Of a stretch of 64,000 bases of DNA, positions 7,509 through 17,199 are shown piece after piece. Source of the DNA: RUG369 sp050949645 (lineage in GTDB: Bacteria; Planctomycetota; Planctomycetia; Pirellulales; Thermoguttaceae); contig JBMNGC010000001.1 in assembly GCA_050949645.1 (NCBI GenBank), positions 2,294,001 to 2,358,000 of the forward strand, written 5' to 3'. A model generated the notes under the pieces. That model searched no databases, had not been told where the DNA came from, and worked only from the letters and a program-made list of their open reading frames with translations. The number at the start of each line of letters is the position of its first letter. Position 1 is the first letter of the stretch. Made by a program: the position numbers and the translations under genes.

Positions 7509-9422
7509 TTAAACGGCGGGTTCTTCCGCAGGAGCGGCGTCTTCCGGCTCATCGGCTGGTTCAGCTTCTTCAACCTCTTCCTCTGCTGGTTCGGGCTGCG
7601 CCTCTTCAGCGGGCTCGGCGGGTTCGGCGCCCTCTTCGATTTCAGTCATGATATCGGTCGTTTCGCGCCACGGCTTATCCTCTTTATAGGACTCTAATTC
7701 TTGCTTAAGACTCTCAAGGTTTTCATCGAATTCGTCGGCGATATCGAGCGCCTTCTGACTCCATTTTCTCGCGCTTTCAAAGTCCCCGTTCTCGGCGTAC
7801 GCCGCCGCAAGCGTGCTAAGAATGTACGCACGGTTATAATGGGTTCTTTCCGCCGCTTTTTTGCCATATTCCAGCGCAAGCGCCCCGTCGCGGAACTCCT
7901 CGTCGGGGCAGGTGCAGAGGAGCCACGAGTAGTTGTTCAGAACGCCGGCGTCGTCCGGATCGATTTCAAGAAGCTCCGTATAGATCCTCTGCGCTTCCGC
8001 CCAGTGGCCGTAAAGGAGCTCCATATCGCCGAGAGAACGCAGAACGCTCGTGTTCTTCGGGTCCTTTTCAAGTTCCTTCTTGAGCAGTTCGACCGCCGCC
8101 TTGTAATGTCCCTGTTTCGATCGAGCAAACGCGATCTGGCAAGTCGCTTCGATCTTTTCGTCGTTGGACTTCGTCTGCCGCCTAATTTGCTCGAAGAGCT
8201 GAATGGCTTCGTTATACTTTTCCATCTGGAGGTAGACGACGCCCTTGAAACGCAGCGCCGGTAGCGAGTTGGCGTTGTGTCGCAACGCTTGATTCGCGTC
8301 GGCGAGCGCTTTATCGTATTCTCTCTTCTCGACGTAGACTGATCCGCGCAGTAGATTGAGCGCCGGTCCTTTGTACTTATCGATGAGCGTGGTGAAGACG
8401 TCGATCGCCGCGTCGTGATCTCCGATCAGAGCATAGAATTGGCCGCGATCGACCTGCGCCAAGAGGTTGTCGGACTGGTCTTTGGACGCTTCCTCGTAGA
8501 TCGTGCGCGCCTCGTCCTTACGTCCGAGCCCGACCAGAATTCGCGCCTTCTGTTTCTTAAATTCATTATTCTCGGGCGCAATTTCGATTCCCTTTTCAAT
8601 CGTAGCGAGCGAGTCGTCTAAACTACCGACGCGCGCATAATATTCAGCAAGTTGCGAATAGAGTCTCGGCTCGTCCGTCGGACAAAGCTCAATAGCCTTT
8701 TGGAGGTAGGGGATCGAGTCCTTCGCGTCAGATTCAAGATCGCCTCGGAACATGTACGCAAGCGTCTTGACCTCGACCTCGCCTGAAAGGTCGACCCCTT
8801 CGATCGCCGCGTCAAACGCCGCTTTCGCTTCTTCGATCCTGTCGGCGATCATATAGAGTCGCCCTAGTCCGAGTTGCGCCGCCGCAATATCGGGATTCTC
8901 TTTGACCGCCGCCGTCAGGTCGCCGATGGCGTTGTCGCGAAGGGGTTCCCAGCCGTGCGGCATCTGCGAGAGATCAAGTTCCGGGTTCATGAAGAGCTGC
9001 GCGATAGCGAGGCCTCGATCGAGCTGCGCAGAGATGCGAAGCTGACGCGCAAATTCGAGGTTGTCTTCGTCGAGTCCAAGCTGCTCCGCTTTATTGCAGA
9101 GCGAGATCACTTTCGTGAGATCCAAGAGCGTGCTTGCGGTGAGCTTGATCTCCGTCGCAAGATTGACAAGCTCTTCTGGCGAATTACCTTCCATGGCTTC
9201 GTTGAGTTCGTCCTCGACCGCTTTTTCGAACTCGTCGTTAGCGTCGGGAGCCGGCTCGGAGTCGTCGAATTCGATTCCGTCGTCGTCAGTCTCCTGTTGC
9301 GCCGCTTCGGGAACTGCCGGAGGCGCGTCCCCTTCTTGCGCGTTCAACGACGCAACGCACGTCGCAGCAAAGGTCAACGACGCCGCGACGAGTACTAGAA
9401 AGCTTTTACGTATAAGAGTCAT
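7509..9422 (-). CDS. Exported TPR-repeat protein
   Basis: 637 residues. A signal peptide (about 1-29) is followed by an acidic low-complexity stretch (30-75), then about ten tetratricopeptide units (roughly 150-570) with the usual W/L/G/Y/A/P spacing, and a very acidic Glu/Pro/Ala tail (about 595-637). No catalytic motif is seen; TPR arrays bind other proteins, and the signal places this one in the periplasm. A strong AGGAGG site precedes the 9422 ATG. It may share a transcript with the hydrolase downstream. The partner is unknown. Confidence 0.8.
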   Translation of the reverse strand: MTLIRKSFLVLVAASLTFAATCVASLNAQEGDAPPAVPEAAQQETDDDGIEFDDSEPAPDANDEFEKAVEDELNEAMEGNSPEELVNLATEIKLTASTLLDLTKVISLCNKAEQLGLDEDNLEFARQLRISAQLDRGLAIAQLFMNPELDLSQMPHGWEPLRDNAIGDLTAAVKENPDIAAAQLGLGRLYMIADRIEEAKAAFDAAIEGVDLSGEVEVKTLAYMFRGDLESDAKDSIPYLQKAIELCPTDEPRLYSQLAEYYARVGSLDDSLATIEKGIEIAPENNEFKKQKARILVGLGRKDEARTIYEEASKDQSDNLLAQVDRGQFYALIGDHDAAIDVFTTLIDKYKGPALNLLRGSVYVEKREYDKALADANQALRHNANSLPALRFKGVVYLQMEKYNEAIQLFEQIRRQTKSNDEKIEATCQIAFARSKQGHYKAAVELLKKELEKDPKNTSVLRSLGDMELLYGHWAEAQRIYTELLEIDPDDAGVLNNYSWLLCTCPDEEFRDGALALEYGKKAAERTHYNRAYILSTLAAAYAENGDFESARKWSQKALDIADEFDENLESLKQELESYKEDKPWRETTDIMTEIEEGAEPAEPAEEAQPEPAEEEVEEAEPADEPEDAAPAEEPAV

Positions 9423-9990
9423 GGACGACCTCCTTGGCGCTCAAACGATAACTCGAACGCATTTGAATCTATATTGCATGCCGCGCAAACGTTTTGAAGA
9501 ACGCCGCGCGCGTTTTCTTTCGACTCTGCCGATTATAGGTTTTTTCACTAATGAAAACAAGACGCCTTTCCTGAGGCGCGGCGCGTAATTTGACGATCGG
9601 CGGTCGAGGTAAACAACCGCGTCAGAGGCTTGCGCGCCCTCTGCAACCGACTCCAATAAAGTTGCCGTTGAAACTTTTTTCTTGCGGCGGAATCCTAAGA
9701 ATCATCCGCTTGTCCTTACTCCCCTTCAACGGTATAATGCAAGGCGCGTTTCGACGAAGAACCATCAAAAAACCTCGACAAAGAGAACGAAAACGCAGAG
9801 CGCGACGCAATTGCGCGGATTCTGGATAAATCATCGCGTTAACCGCTTAGCGTTCAACTAGTTAAGAATGGCTTCACGCAGAGTGCGCTTGAGGGTTGCG
9901 CGCCGGTCGTCGGACCGCCGCGTCAGTCGTTAGGACGGCGTCGCGAGTCGGGAATGGACGTCAGAGCGTCGATTCCGTCAGGAGGCAAAA
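9423..9990. other. Divergent intergenic region
   Basis: 568 bases between the TPR gene (minus) and the ABC-2 permease (plus). It contains a good plus-strand promoter at 9710-9738. Short frames here lack ribosome sites. Nothing else recognised. Confidence 0.5.
9710..9738 (+). promoter_or_regulatory. Promoter of the ABC-2 permease gene
   Basis: TTGTCC, 17 bases, TATAAT. The -10 box is perfect. It would give a leader of about 245 bases before the start at 9991. Confidence 0.5.
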
Positions 9991-12009
9991 ATGATCATTG
10001 GTCCGGTATTTGCGCGAGAGGCGACGATCGCGCCGCGGCGAGACAAAACTTATATTGGCCGCGGAGTCTACGGCGGATTCCTGTTGCTGACAATCTCTGC
10101 GGCGTGGCTCGTTACGAGCGGCTCGCAGCAGATAACGGACGTGGGCGACTTAGCGCGTTTCGGCGCGTCTCTCTTCACGTTGATCGCGCCGTTGCAACTT
10201 ATTGTCGCGCTCTTCTTCGGCGCGCTCTTCTCCGCCGCAGCCGTCGGTCACGAGAAGGACCGTAAGACGTTGATATTGCTGCTACTCACGCGGCTTTCTA
10301 ATAGCGAGCTTGTCCTCGGCAAACTTTGCGCCGCTCTTCTGCAGCTCTTTACTTTCCTGGTCGTGTCGTTGCCGATTCTTTTTCTCACGACGCTTTTGGG
10401 CGGCGTTTCCTTCGCGCAGGTCGCGCGCGTCTTTATCGCGACGCTTTTCGCGACCTTCGCGGGCGGCTCGCTCGGCTCATGCATGGCGCTGTGGCGCGAC
10501 AAGACTTTCCAGGCGCTCTCCGCGACGATCTTGGCGATCACGATTTGGCTCGGGTTCTGGGAATTCGTCGCCGTTGGAGCGTTCGGCGCCCATTGGTACG
10601 GAATTTCGACGAGCTCGATCGCAACCGCGATGAGTCCCTGGCGCGCGATCCTCGCCGCCGCAAAGCCCGACGATTTCGGAGCCGCCGCGTCGATCTGGGA
10701 GCAGTTGAGCTTCTGCCTTCTCCCCATCGCGCCCTTCCTTGGAGTTTGCTCCGTCTTTATCGTGTTGATCAACGGCTTTGCGATCGCGATGTGCCGCATT
10801 TGGAACCCGTCGCGCGAAACGATCAAAAACGCGACGATGGAAGAGGATACCTGGCGAAAGGAAGCGATTCAGGAGCGACTCGATCGCGAAGCGGCGGAAC
10901 GCCGCGCTCAGGTCACCGGCGAACGCGACGATAATCCTTACGCTAACCTCGCCGACAACCTCTTCGCCGTTGAAGAAACGCTCCGCGACGTCGAAACTCG
11001 CGAAGGGAAAGTCGGCGTCGCCGCCGTCGCGCGCGAGGTCCTCGCAAAGAAATCGGGGCTCACGACCGAAGAGTCGATCGAAACGGGCGTCGCGCCGGAA
11101 GGAAAATATGTCGTCGACGCGTCGATCTCGTCGGCAGGTAAAGCGCGCCACGTCTGGAACAATCCGATCCTTTGGCGCGAAATCCGAACCCGCGCCTATG
11201 GTCGCAAGACATTCGTCGTCGGTCTCTTATATTTCCTGCTCTTCGTCGTCTCCGTCTATTCGTTGCAGACGACCTTCGCGACGGTCGCGACCCCGACGTT
11301 CATGCAATTGGCGACCCCCGTCCTGCCCCTCATTCTCCTCTCCATGTTCCTGCTCAACTCGCAGTCGATTTCATCGATGACGTCGGAGCGGGATCTTGGC
11401 GCGCTGCCGCTGCTCCTTGTGAGCGACCTTTCGCCGAAGGAATTCGTCTTTGGCAAGCTTCTTGGCGCGCTCTACAATATGAAGGAAGCGGTCGTCTTTC
11501 CGCTCGTACTGTGCATATACCTCGGTTGGAAAGGCGCCATGTCGCCGTCGACGACATGCCAGCTCTTCCTGGGGATCGTCGTGCTCTATTTCTTCGTCGC
11601 GATGATTGGAGTTCATATCGGGCTGCAATACGAGAACACGCGCAGCGCGGTCGCGACGTCCCTCGGAGTCGTCTTCTTCCTCTTCGTTGGGGTCGGAGTT
11701 TGCATCTGGACGATGCTTGCGTTTAGCGGCTCCTTCGAGGCCCAGCTCCAGCCGTTCTTGGCGTTTATGATCGGCGGCGGAATCGGGCTCTACGTCGCGC
11801 TAGGCGCGCGCAACCCGTCGAAAGCGATTGCGTTGGCGTCCTTTGCGTTGCCGCCGGCGACCTTCTACGCTGCGACGAGCTTTATGCTCGGCAAACCGCT
11901 CCTCGTCTTCGTCTCGGTTGTCGCCGCCTACTTCTTCGCGTCCCTCGCGATGCTGATCCCGGCGATCGACGAATTCGACGTCGCGACCGGACGCGCGACC
12001 GCAGACTGA
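9991..12009 (+). CDS. ABC-2 type transporter permease, two fused modules
   Basis: 672 residues. A first membrane module (about six helices, residues 25-270) is joined by a charged cytoplasmic linker (about 275-395) to a second six-helix module (about 405-665). This matches the ABC-2 permease group used for export or for gliding-type and lantibiotic-type transporters, duplicated in one chain. ABC transporters need an ATPase; none lies next to this gene, so it must be encoded elsewhere. An AGGAGG site lies just before the ATG. The transcript ends at the strong hairpin at 12031-12079. The substrate is unknown. Confidence 0.75.
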   Translation: MIIGPVFAREATIAPRRDKTYIGRGVYGGFLLLTISAAWLVTSGSQQITDVGDLARFGASLFTLIAPLQLIVALFFGALFSAAAVGHEKDRKTLILLLLTRLSNSELVLGKLCAALLQLFTFLVVSLPILFLTTLLGGVSFAQVARVFIATLFATFAGGSLGSCMALWRDKTFQALSATILAITIWLGFWEFVAVGAFGAHWYGISTSSIATAMSPWRAILAAAKPDDFGAAASIWEQLSFCLLPIAPFLGVCSVFIVLINGFAIAMCRIWNPSRETIKNATMEEDTWRKEAIQERLDREAAERRAQVTGERDDNPYANLADNLFAVEETLRDVETREGKVGVAAVAREVLAKKSGLTTEESIETGVAPEGKYVVDASISSAGKARHVWNNPILWREIRTRAYGRKTFVVGLLYFLLFVVSVYSLQTTFATVATPTFMQLATPVLPLILLSMFLLNSQSISSMTSERDLGALPLLLVSDLSPKEFVFGKLLGALYNMKEAVVFPLVLCIYLGWKGAMSPSTTCQLFLGIVVLYFFVAMIGVHIGLQYENTRSAVATSLGVVFFLFVGVGVCIWTMLAFSGSFEAQLQPFLAFMIGGGIGLYVALGARNPSKAIALASFALPPATFYAATSFMLGKPLLVFVSVVAAYFFASLAMLIPAIDEFDVATGRATAD

Positions 12010-12030
12010 AGTCGCGCGACGCCAGATAAT

Positions 12031-12079
12031 AAAACGACCGCTGCAACGCTAAGAGCGCCGTTGCAGCGGTCGTTTTTTT
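12031..12079 (+). terminator. Terminator between convergent genes (bidirectional)
   Basis: An 18-base arm pairs perfectly with its partner around a 10-base loop, with A-rich and T-rich flanks so that it works for both strands. It lies between the permease and the LpoB-like gene. Confidence 0.85.
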
Positions 12080-12091
12080 GGGGTCAACAGG

Positions 12092-12688
12092 TCACAGGTC
12101 GGCGACAAAGACCGATTTCTGATTCGTCTCGACGTTCACGAGCTCAAGTCTATACACCGTGCGCGAGCGGCGCGAACGAGACTTATCCTCGCCCGAATCA
12201 TCGTCGTCGGAGACCTTTTCAATATAGCCCGCAAGGAGGAAGTCGACGTCTGTCCCGAGCGCCTCGACGAACCTTTTACGTTGGGCGGGAATGAAGACGT
12301 TGTTGGCGCTCACGCCGCTTTCGTCGAAAGCTTCGTTGACTTCGTCCTTCTCAAAAAGTTTGAAATTGCCGTCTTGCAGGAACTCGCGCGTCGAATTGGA
12401 AAGGTTCTCCGCGTTCGGACCGCCCGTCACGCCTATGAAGCAGACGGTCAGCCTCTTATCTTTATTGACGGCCGCGCTGCGTTCGAGTTCCTTGAGCGCG
12501 CCGTTGGTCGCCTGCTCGGCGGCGCGGCGATCGACCTCGGGGTCAGAGGAGTGAAACGCGCCGCCGAAAAGAGCGCAGCCGGGCGTAAAGAACGTCGACG
12601 CAACGGTTCCGCACAGCAGAATAAAGCCTCGCCTCGATTTAAGCGCCTCTCGACCGGAAAACGTCGTCTCTCTCACATCACCTGCCAT
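12092..12688 (-). CDS. LpoB-like lipoprotein
   Basis: 198 residues. A hydrophobic segment ends in a Cys at about residue 38 (FFTPGCALF), a plausible lipobox. The remainder resembles the LpoB / penicillin-binding-protein-activator fold: an N-terminal linker, a short conserved strand (CFIGVTGGPNAENLS), an FxLFEKDEVNEAF segment, and a C-terminal strand pattern of the LxGYI...YRLELVNVET type. In enterobacteria LpoB activates PBP1b at the outer membrane. Here an acidic-basic insert (DDDDSGEDKSRSRRSR) interrupts the last hairpin. A GGAGG site precedes the ATG. The family call is by pattern, the function by analogy. Confidence 0.55.
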   Translation of the reverse strand: MAGDVRETTFSGREALKSRRGFILLCGTVASTFFTPGCALFGGAFHSSDPEVDRRAAEQATNGALKELERSAAVNKDKRLTVCFIGVTGGPNAENLSNSTREFLQDGNFKLFEKDEVNEAFDESGVSANNVFIPAQRKRFVEALGTDVDFLLAGYIEKVSDDDDSGEDKSRSRRSRTVYRLELVNVETNQKSVFVADL

Positions 12689-12821
12689 CTTTAACTCCTC
12701 CGGCGTCAGCGGCGGTCATTTTCGCAGGCGCAACGCCTCGATCGTCGCTTGCAAAATTCCCAATGGGACGTAAGACCGCGCGTCATAACGCAACATGCGC
12801 TCGGAACTTCCGCGCTACCTG

Positions 12822-12849
12822 TTGACGCCCGAATGCCAACGTTTAGAAT
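12822..12849 (+). promoter_or_regulatory. Promoter of the FtsQ-like gene
   Basis: TTGACG, 16 bases, TAGAAT, with predicted transcription start near 12857, about 60 bases before the ATG at 12920. Confidence 0.45.
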
Positions 12850-12919
12850 CATTCGGACGCGGCGTCGTTGTCGACGTTAGCGATTTTTGCTCCTTAAATC
12901 AATAGCGCTTCACGATTTT

Positions 12920-14077
12920 ATGCAACCGCGGAGACGGCGTTCAGCCTCCAGACAGTCGCCCTTGCGCCAGTTTTTCTCGACTCTTTTCGTCGCAAAGTCA
13001 GTGCGCCAATTCTGGGGCCCGGTCGCCTTTTTATCATTCCTCTTTCTGGCGCTGGGGATCGCCTGTTTCTATTTCAAAGAAGATATCCTCAACCAACGGG
13101 AATATATCGTCCCGCGCGAAAGAATTCGCGTCGCGAATCCGCCGCCCTGGCTAACCTCCGATTTCGTAACGGAGGTCCTGAGGTTGTTGCCCGCGGAATA
13201 TCGCGATAAAAATCAAGCGTCGGACTCCGACGACAATGGGCTGGAGCTCGCGCTCAACGCCAACGACCCGCCCCTCGTTGATAATCTGCGCATCGCGTTC
13301 CTTAAGCATCCGCTCGTTGAACGCGTACGTGAAATCTATATCTACTATCCTCCGACAATCGACGTAAAACTCGATTTTCGCATGCCCCTCGCGCTCGTGG
13401 ATTCCGACAGCGAGCTCCTGGAAGAGTTTCAAAGCGACATTGCAAAATATTTCCCAGACGATTCACGCTTCTTCAAGACAAGACCTTCCCTCTCAGCGGC
13501 GCTCCAGCCCGAACCCATCGAACAGGAAAACGTACCGGTCCGATACATCATCGATAAAACAGGTCGACGACTTCCTAACGCCTATTTCGCGGGCAAGCAG
13601 GAGATCTACGCAAGACTTCCGAGAATCGCCGGGCTCTTTTCCTCGAACGCAAGCGCCGGCGACGATCCTATCCTGGAAGAGGCTGGCGCCTTTGCGCGTT
13701 TTCTCAACGAAGCCAACGCAACCGAGGATTGGCAAATCGTTAAAATTGGAGTCTTACGCGTTTACGGCGCAAAGCGCGGACTATGGTTCTTCAAAACGTC
13801 GGGGAACGCGGTCGTAAAATGGGGCCGATTCGCGCCAAGAATCAAGACGACGACAAATCCTCGAAACGATCCCTCAGAATGGTCGGAACTCTACAACTTT
13901 CAATATCGCAAACTTGTTGAGCTCCGCGAGCGCATCCTCGACAATGATGAGATGATTCGCGCGCTACGAGCGTCGCACGACCCCCAAGAGCGAGCCAACG
14001 CCGAAAAGAAACGACTGAAGGTCTACGACGTCTCAAGCGTCCTCTTGGGCGAAGAGGATGAAACGTCCGGCGAATAA
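12920..14077 (+). CDS. FtsQ/DivIB-like membrane protein
   Basis: 385 residues from the ATG at 12920; the frame is open to a TTG at 12887, and neither start has a clear ribosome site. A basic N-terminus (about 1-35) precedes one membrane helix (about 38-60). The extracytoplasmic part has a POTRA-like stretch with HPLVERVREIYIYYPPTIDV followed by RMPLALV, then YIIDKTGRRLP. This is the order seen in FtsQ (hPwV...wP..l.v...PvA...liD..G). FtsQ links divisome proteins FtsB/L to the septum. Planctomycetes often lack classical division genes, so this is either a diverged FtsQ or another POTRA protein. It stands alone rather than in a dcw cluster. Confidence 0.45.
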   Translation: MQPRRRRSASRQSPLRQFFSTLFVAKSVRQFWGPVAFLSFLFLALGIACFYFKEDILNQREYIVPRERIRVANPPPWLTSDFVTEVLRLLPAEYRDKNQASDSDDNGLELALNANDPPLVDNLRIAFLKHPLVERVREIYIYYPPTIDVKLDFRMPLALVDSDSELLEEFQSDIAKYFPDDSRFFKTRPSLSAALQPEPIEQENVPVRYIIDKTGRRLPNAYFAGKQEIYARLPRIAGLFSSNASAGDDPILEEAGAFARFLNEANATEDWQIVKIGVLRVYGAKRGLWFFKTSGNAVVKWGRFAPRIKTTTNPRNDPSEWSELYNFQYRKLVELRERILDNDEMIRALRASHDPQERANAEKKRLKVYDVSSVLLGEEDETSGE

Positions 14078-14140
14078 CGTCGGAAGAGCGCCGCGCAGCT
14101 CGCGGATCGACAACCTCTCGCTGCGCATGAAAACCTTCGT

Positions 14141-14170
14141 AAAAAAAGCTTCCCTTAACGGAAGCTTTTA
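14141..14170 (-). terminator. Terminator, best on the minus strand
   Basis: Arms of 10 bases (14144-14153, 14160-14169) around CTTAAC, followed on the minus strand by seven U. It probably ends the flgM-like transcript and also faces the FtsQ-like gene. Confidence 0.7.
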
Positions 14171-14388
14171 AGTAAACGCAGACGACAATAAGTCGATCTG
14201 GTCAAATAGGCAATATAGCCAAGTTACAGAAGCGCGCGGAGAATAGCGTCCTGAGACTACAACGCCGCGGAGCCATGCCTTCAGGCGACGGCGCGCGGCG
14301 CTACCTGTCTCGCGTCCCCGCGAAGAGAGTCTCGGTCGATTCAGAAATTATCCGAAAGGGGACGCAACATCTCTGAAATCGACGCGAA

Positions 14389-14661
14389 TTATTCGAAGGA
14401 GTCGAACATGCGACTGAGGGCGATCTCTAATTTCTCGTCGGTGTAGTAGGTACCGGCGGCGATTTCAGCGCGAACGCGGTTGACGAGATCAAGACGGATC
14501 TCGCCCGTATCGCGAGAAACGCTATTGATAGCGCCCTGCTTTTCGACGTCCATGACGTCCTTCTTTTCAACAACGTTCTTAGCGGCGCTGTTCTTATTGG
14601 TCGCGCCAGTCTGACGCACTGGCGCAACGCCTCGGATTCCGTTGATTCCGTTAATATTCAT
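14389..14661 (-). CDS. flgM: FlgM-type anti-sigma-28 factor
   Basis: 90 residues. The N-terminal half is low-complexity and probably disordered. The C-terminal 40 residues (RLDLVNRVRAEIAAGTY followed by YTDEKLEIALSRMFDS) match the FlgM core that wraps sigma-28 (FliA) and holds it inactive until the hook is built and FlgM is exported. An AGGAG site precedes the ATG. No flagellar structural gene is in the window, so the gene is an orphan here. The length is typical of the family. Confidence 0.75.
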   Translation of the reverse strand: MNINGINGIRGVAPVRQTGATNKNSAAKNVVEKKDVMDVEKQGAINSVSRDTGEIRLDLVNRVRAEIAAGTYYTDEKLEIALSRMFDSFE

Positions 14662-15066
14662 CTTGTGTCTCCTGAATATATGATCAGAAGTTGTCTCTCG
14701 TTTTGAGGCGCCGTTCTATGGGAGCCCTCGACGTTAAAACTCCGTTTACGGGGCGACCGCGCACTGAGTTGCGGAACGATAGGCCGTCCGTAACCGTTAT
14801 ACGAGCGCATTCCCGCATCGTTCCGGAACAGACTCTCTCGCCCCTCGCTATGAGTATCGTCCACCTGACCGCTGGACTTGAGAGTTCCTGTTTCAACTTC
14901 GCGCAATTCCCAACGGAGCCTATAATCTCTCGGGCGCTATAAGCGCACACAACGACAGGCATACTGTTAAAGTATGCAGAATACCCCCGTGCGCTTCAAG
15001 AGCAATTCCTCGATATGATCTATTTTTCTCAAGAAATTCTTAAATGTTAGATTAGATAAAATAAGA
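14662..15066. other. Intergenic region
   Basis: About 400 bases between the flgM-like start and the accC terminator. It should hold the promoter of the flgM-like gene; no sigma-28 consensus was seen with confidence. Short frames on both strands look like chance. Confidence 0.4.
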
Positions 15067-15106
15067 AAGAAAAACGCGTTTCCGAGGGAAACCTCGAAAG
15101 CGCGTT
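15067..15106 (-). terminator. Terminator of accB-accC
   Basis: Arms of about 15 bases (15073-15087 and 15092-15106, one bulge) followed by a U-rich run on the minus strand, just past the accC stop. Confidence 0.7.
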
Positions 15107-15167
15107 GAATAACGAGGAGCGTGGAGCCCTCGAGGTAAAGCGACCGCGAATCGTTAAGCGTCGCGCG

Positions 15168-16514
15168 TCACTTCTTCATGAAGTAGCGCTCGATGAAACC
15201 AACGTCGGGGATGCGCGTCTTAAACTCTTCGCTATTGAAGATCTTGAGGAGCAGCGGAATCGACGTCTTAACGCCTTCCACCTGCATCTCCTCGAGCGCG
15301 CGCTTCATAATGGCGATTCCCTCTTCCCGGGTCGACGCGCGCGTAAGGATCTTGCCGATCATCGAGTCGTAATAGGGACTGACGACATAGCCGGGGTAGA
15401 TATGCGAATCGAAACGCACCCCGAATCCGCCGGGCACAATCAGCTGCTCGATCTTGCCTGGATTCGGACGGAAGCCGTTATCGACGTCTTCCGCGTTAAT
15501 GCGGCATTCCATTGCGAACCCGCAATGCCCGACGTCCTTTTGCTTAAACCAGAGCTTCTCGCCTGCCGCAACGCGCAGCTGCGCCTTCACGAGGTCGATA
15601 TCGGTCGCCATCTCCGTTACCGGATGTTCAACCTGAATTCGCGCGTTCACTTCAATGAAGTAGAAGTTCAAGTCTTCGTCGACGACGAATTCGACGGTCC
15701 CCGCATTGACGTAGCCGACCTCTTTCGCAAGTCGCGCGGCGGCCTCGCAGAGCGCCTTACGCTTCGCAAGCGTGAAGCCAGGCGCGGGCGTAATTTCGAC
15801 GAGCTTCTGACGACGACGTTGCAACGAGCAGTCGCGTTCCCACAGGTGCACGACGTTTCCGTGCGAATCGGCGAGAATCTGCGCTTCCACGTGACGCGAA
15901 TTCTGAATGAACTTCTCGATATATACGTCGGGATTCCCGAACGCGATCTGCGCCTCTTCGGCCGCTTCCGCGATCGAGCGACGAAGCTCGTCGTCGTTAT
16001 TCGCTTGACGAATACCGCGACCGCCGCCCCCCGCCGTCGCCTTCACGAGGACGGGGTAACCGACCTCTCGCGCAACCTTGAGCGCGTCCGCCTCCGATTT
16101 GACGAGTCCGTCGCTTCCAGGGATCGTCGGAACGTCGCAACGCTTCGCAATCTCGCGCGCCGTGTTCTTGTCCCCGAGCGCTCTCATGGAGTCGACGGTC
16201 GGTCCGATGAACTCAAAGCCGCTCGTACGGCACGCGTCGTTGAAATCGGCGTTCTCAGAAAGGAACCCGTAACCGGGATGAATCGCGTCGACATCCGCGA
16301 GCTCGGCGGCGCTGACGATCTGATTGGCTCTAAGGTAGCTCGCCGCAGGCTGCGGGGGTCCGATACAGATGGAACGGTCGGCAAGCTTAACGTATCGCGC
16401 GTCCTTATCCGCCTCGCTGCAAACGACAACCGCTTCGATTCCAAGTTCATGGCACGCGCGAATCACTCGAAGCGCGATCTCGCCGCGATTGGCAATTAAT
16501 ACTCTTTTGAACAT
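15168..16514 (-). CDS. accC: Biotin carboxylase subunit of acetyl-CoA carboxylase
   Basis: 448 residues starting MFKRVLIANRGEIALR; the frame is open 34 codons further but AGGG and the conserved N-terminus fix this start. It carboxylates biotin on AccB with ATP and bicarbonate, the first step of malonyl-CoA synthesis. ATP-grasp features are present: glycine-rich loop KATAGGGGRG, the ERDCSLQRR segment, EVNARIQVEHPVTE and the Arg that follows. It is encoded 40 bases after accB, so the two are one operon. The CT subunits accA/accD are not in this window. Confidence 0.95.
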   Translation of the reverse strand: MFKRVLIANRGEIALRVIRACHELGIEAVVVCSEADKDARYVKLADRSICIGPPQPAASYLRANQIVSAAELADVDAIHPGYGFLSENADFNDACRTSGFEFIGPTVDSMRALGDKNTAREIAKRCDVPTIPGSDGLVKSEADALKVAREVGYPVLVKATAGGGGRGIRQANNDDELRRSIAEAAEEAQIAFGNPDVYIEKFIQNSRHVEAQILADSHGNVVHLWERDCSLQRRRQKLVEITPAPGFTLAKRKALCEAAARLAKEVGYVNAGTVEFVVDEDLNFYFIEVNARIQVEHPVTEMATDIDLVKAQLRVAAGEKLWFKQKDVGHCGFAMECRINAEDVDNGFRPNPGKIEQLIVPGGFGVRFDSHIYPGYVVSPYYDSMIGKILTRASTREEGIAIMKRALEEMQVEGVKTSIPLLLKIFNSEEFKTRIPDVGFIERYFMKK

Positions 16515-16554
16515 CTTTACCCTACTTTGCCCCGTGTGCGAACCAACCCCGTTC

Positions 16555-17043
16555 TCAGCGTACGTCGACTTTAAAGAGGGGCGTGCCGTATTCGACAGGA
16601 TCGCCGCTCTTCGCAACGATCTCGACGATCTTACCCGATATGTCGGCGGGAATGTCGTTGAAGACCTTCATCGCTTCAATAATGCATACGGTCTTTTTAG
16701 GGTCGATCACGTCGCCGACTTTGACGAAGGGCGCGGCCTCGGGACTCGGAGAATCGTAGAAAACGCCGACCATCGGCGCCTTGATGATCTCGATATAGTC
16801 AGGGTCTTTGTCCTGCGCAGGGGCGGCAGGCGCGTCAGACGCAGGGGCAACCTGGACGACGGGCGCAACGGGCTCCGAAGGCGCGGCAACCACGGCGACG
16901 GAAGACTTGTCGGAGCCGCGTTGAAGCAACAGACGACTTCCGCCCTGCTCCAGTTCGAGCTCAATAACGTTGTTTTCTTTCATGAGCTCAACGAGAGAAC
17001 GGATGCCGTTGAGATCAAAGACGTCGTCTTTTTTTTCAGCCAT
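16555..17043 (-). CDS. accB: Biotin carboxyl carrier protein of acetyl-CoA carboxylase
   Basis: 162 residues. An N-terminal helical part (1-45) and an Ala/Pro-rich linker (about 50-85) lead to the biotinyl domain (about 88-162), with the biotin lysine K126 in EAMKV and the thumb-type region before it. It carries the carboxyl group from AccC to the carboxyltransferase. AGGA lies about eight bases before the ATG. First gene of the accB-accC pair. Confidence 0.95.
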   Translation of the reverse strand: MAEKKDDVFDLNGIRSLVELMKENNVIELELEQGGSRLLLQRGSDKSSVAVVAAPSEPVAPVVQVAPASDAPAAPAQDKDPDYIEIIKAPMVGVFYDSPSPEAAPFVKVGDVIDPKKTVCIIEAMKVFNDIPADISGKIVEIVAKSGDPVEYGTPLFKVDVR

Positions 17044-17199
17044 AATCTTTTCCTGCTCTGCGCCGACAGACTCGCCGACGGCGCAATAGAATAAATCTCC
17101 CGCTGAGTTCGCGCTTCACGAAGGCGCTCGACGCGCAAGGCGGTCGAATACGAAAGACGGAAGGAACGCGTCGGGAATCGCGAGAGGTCGTCAAACGTC

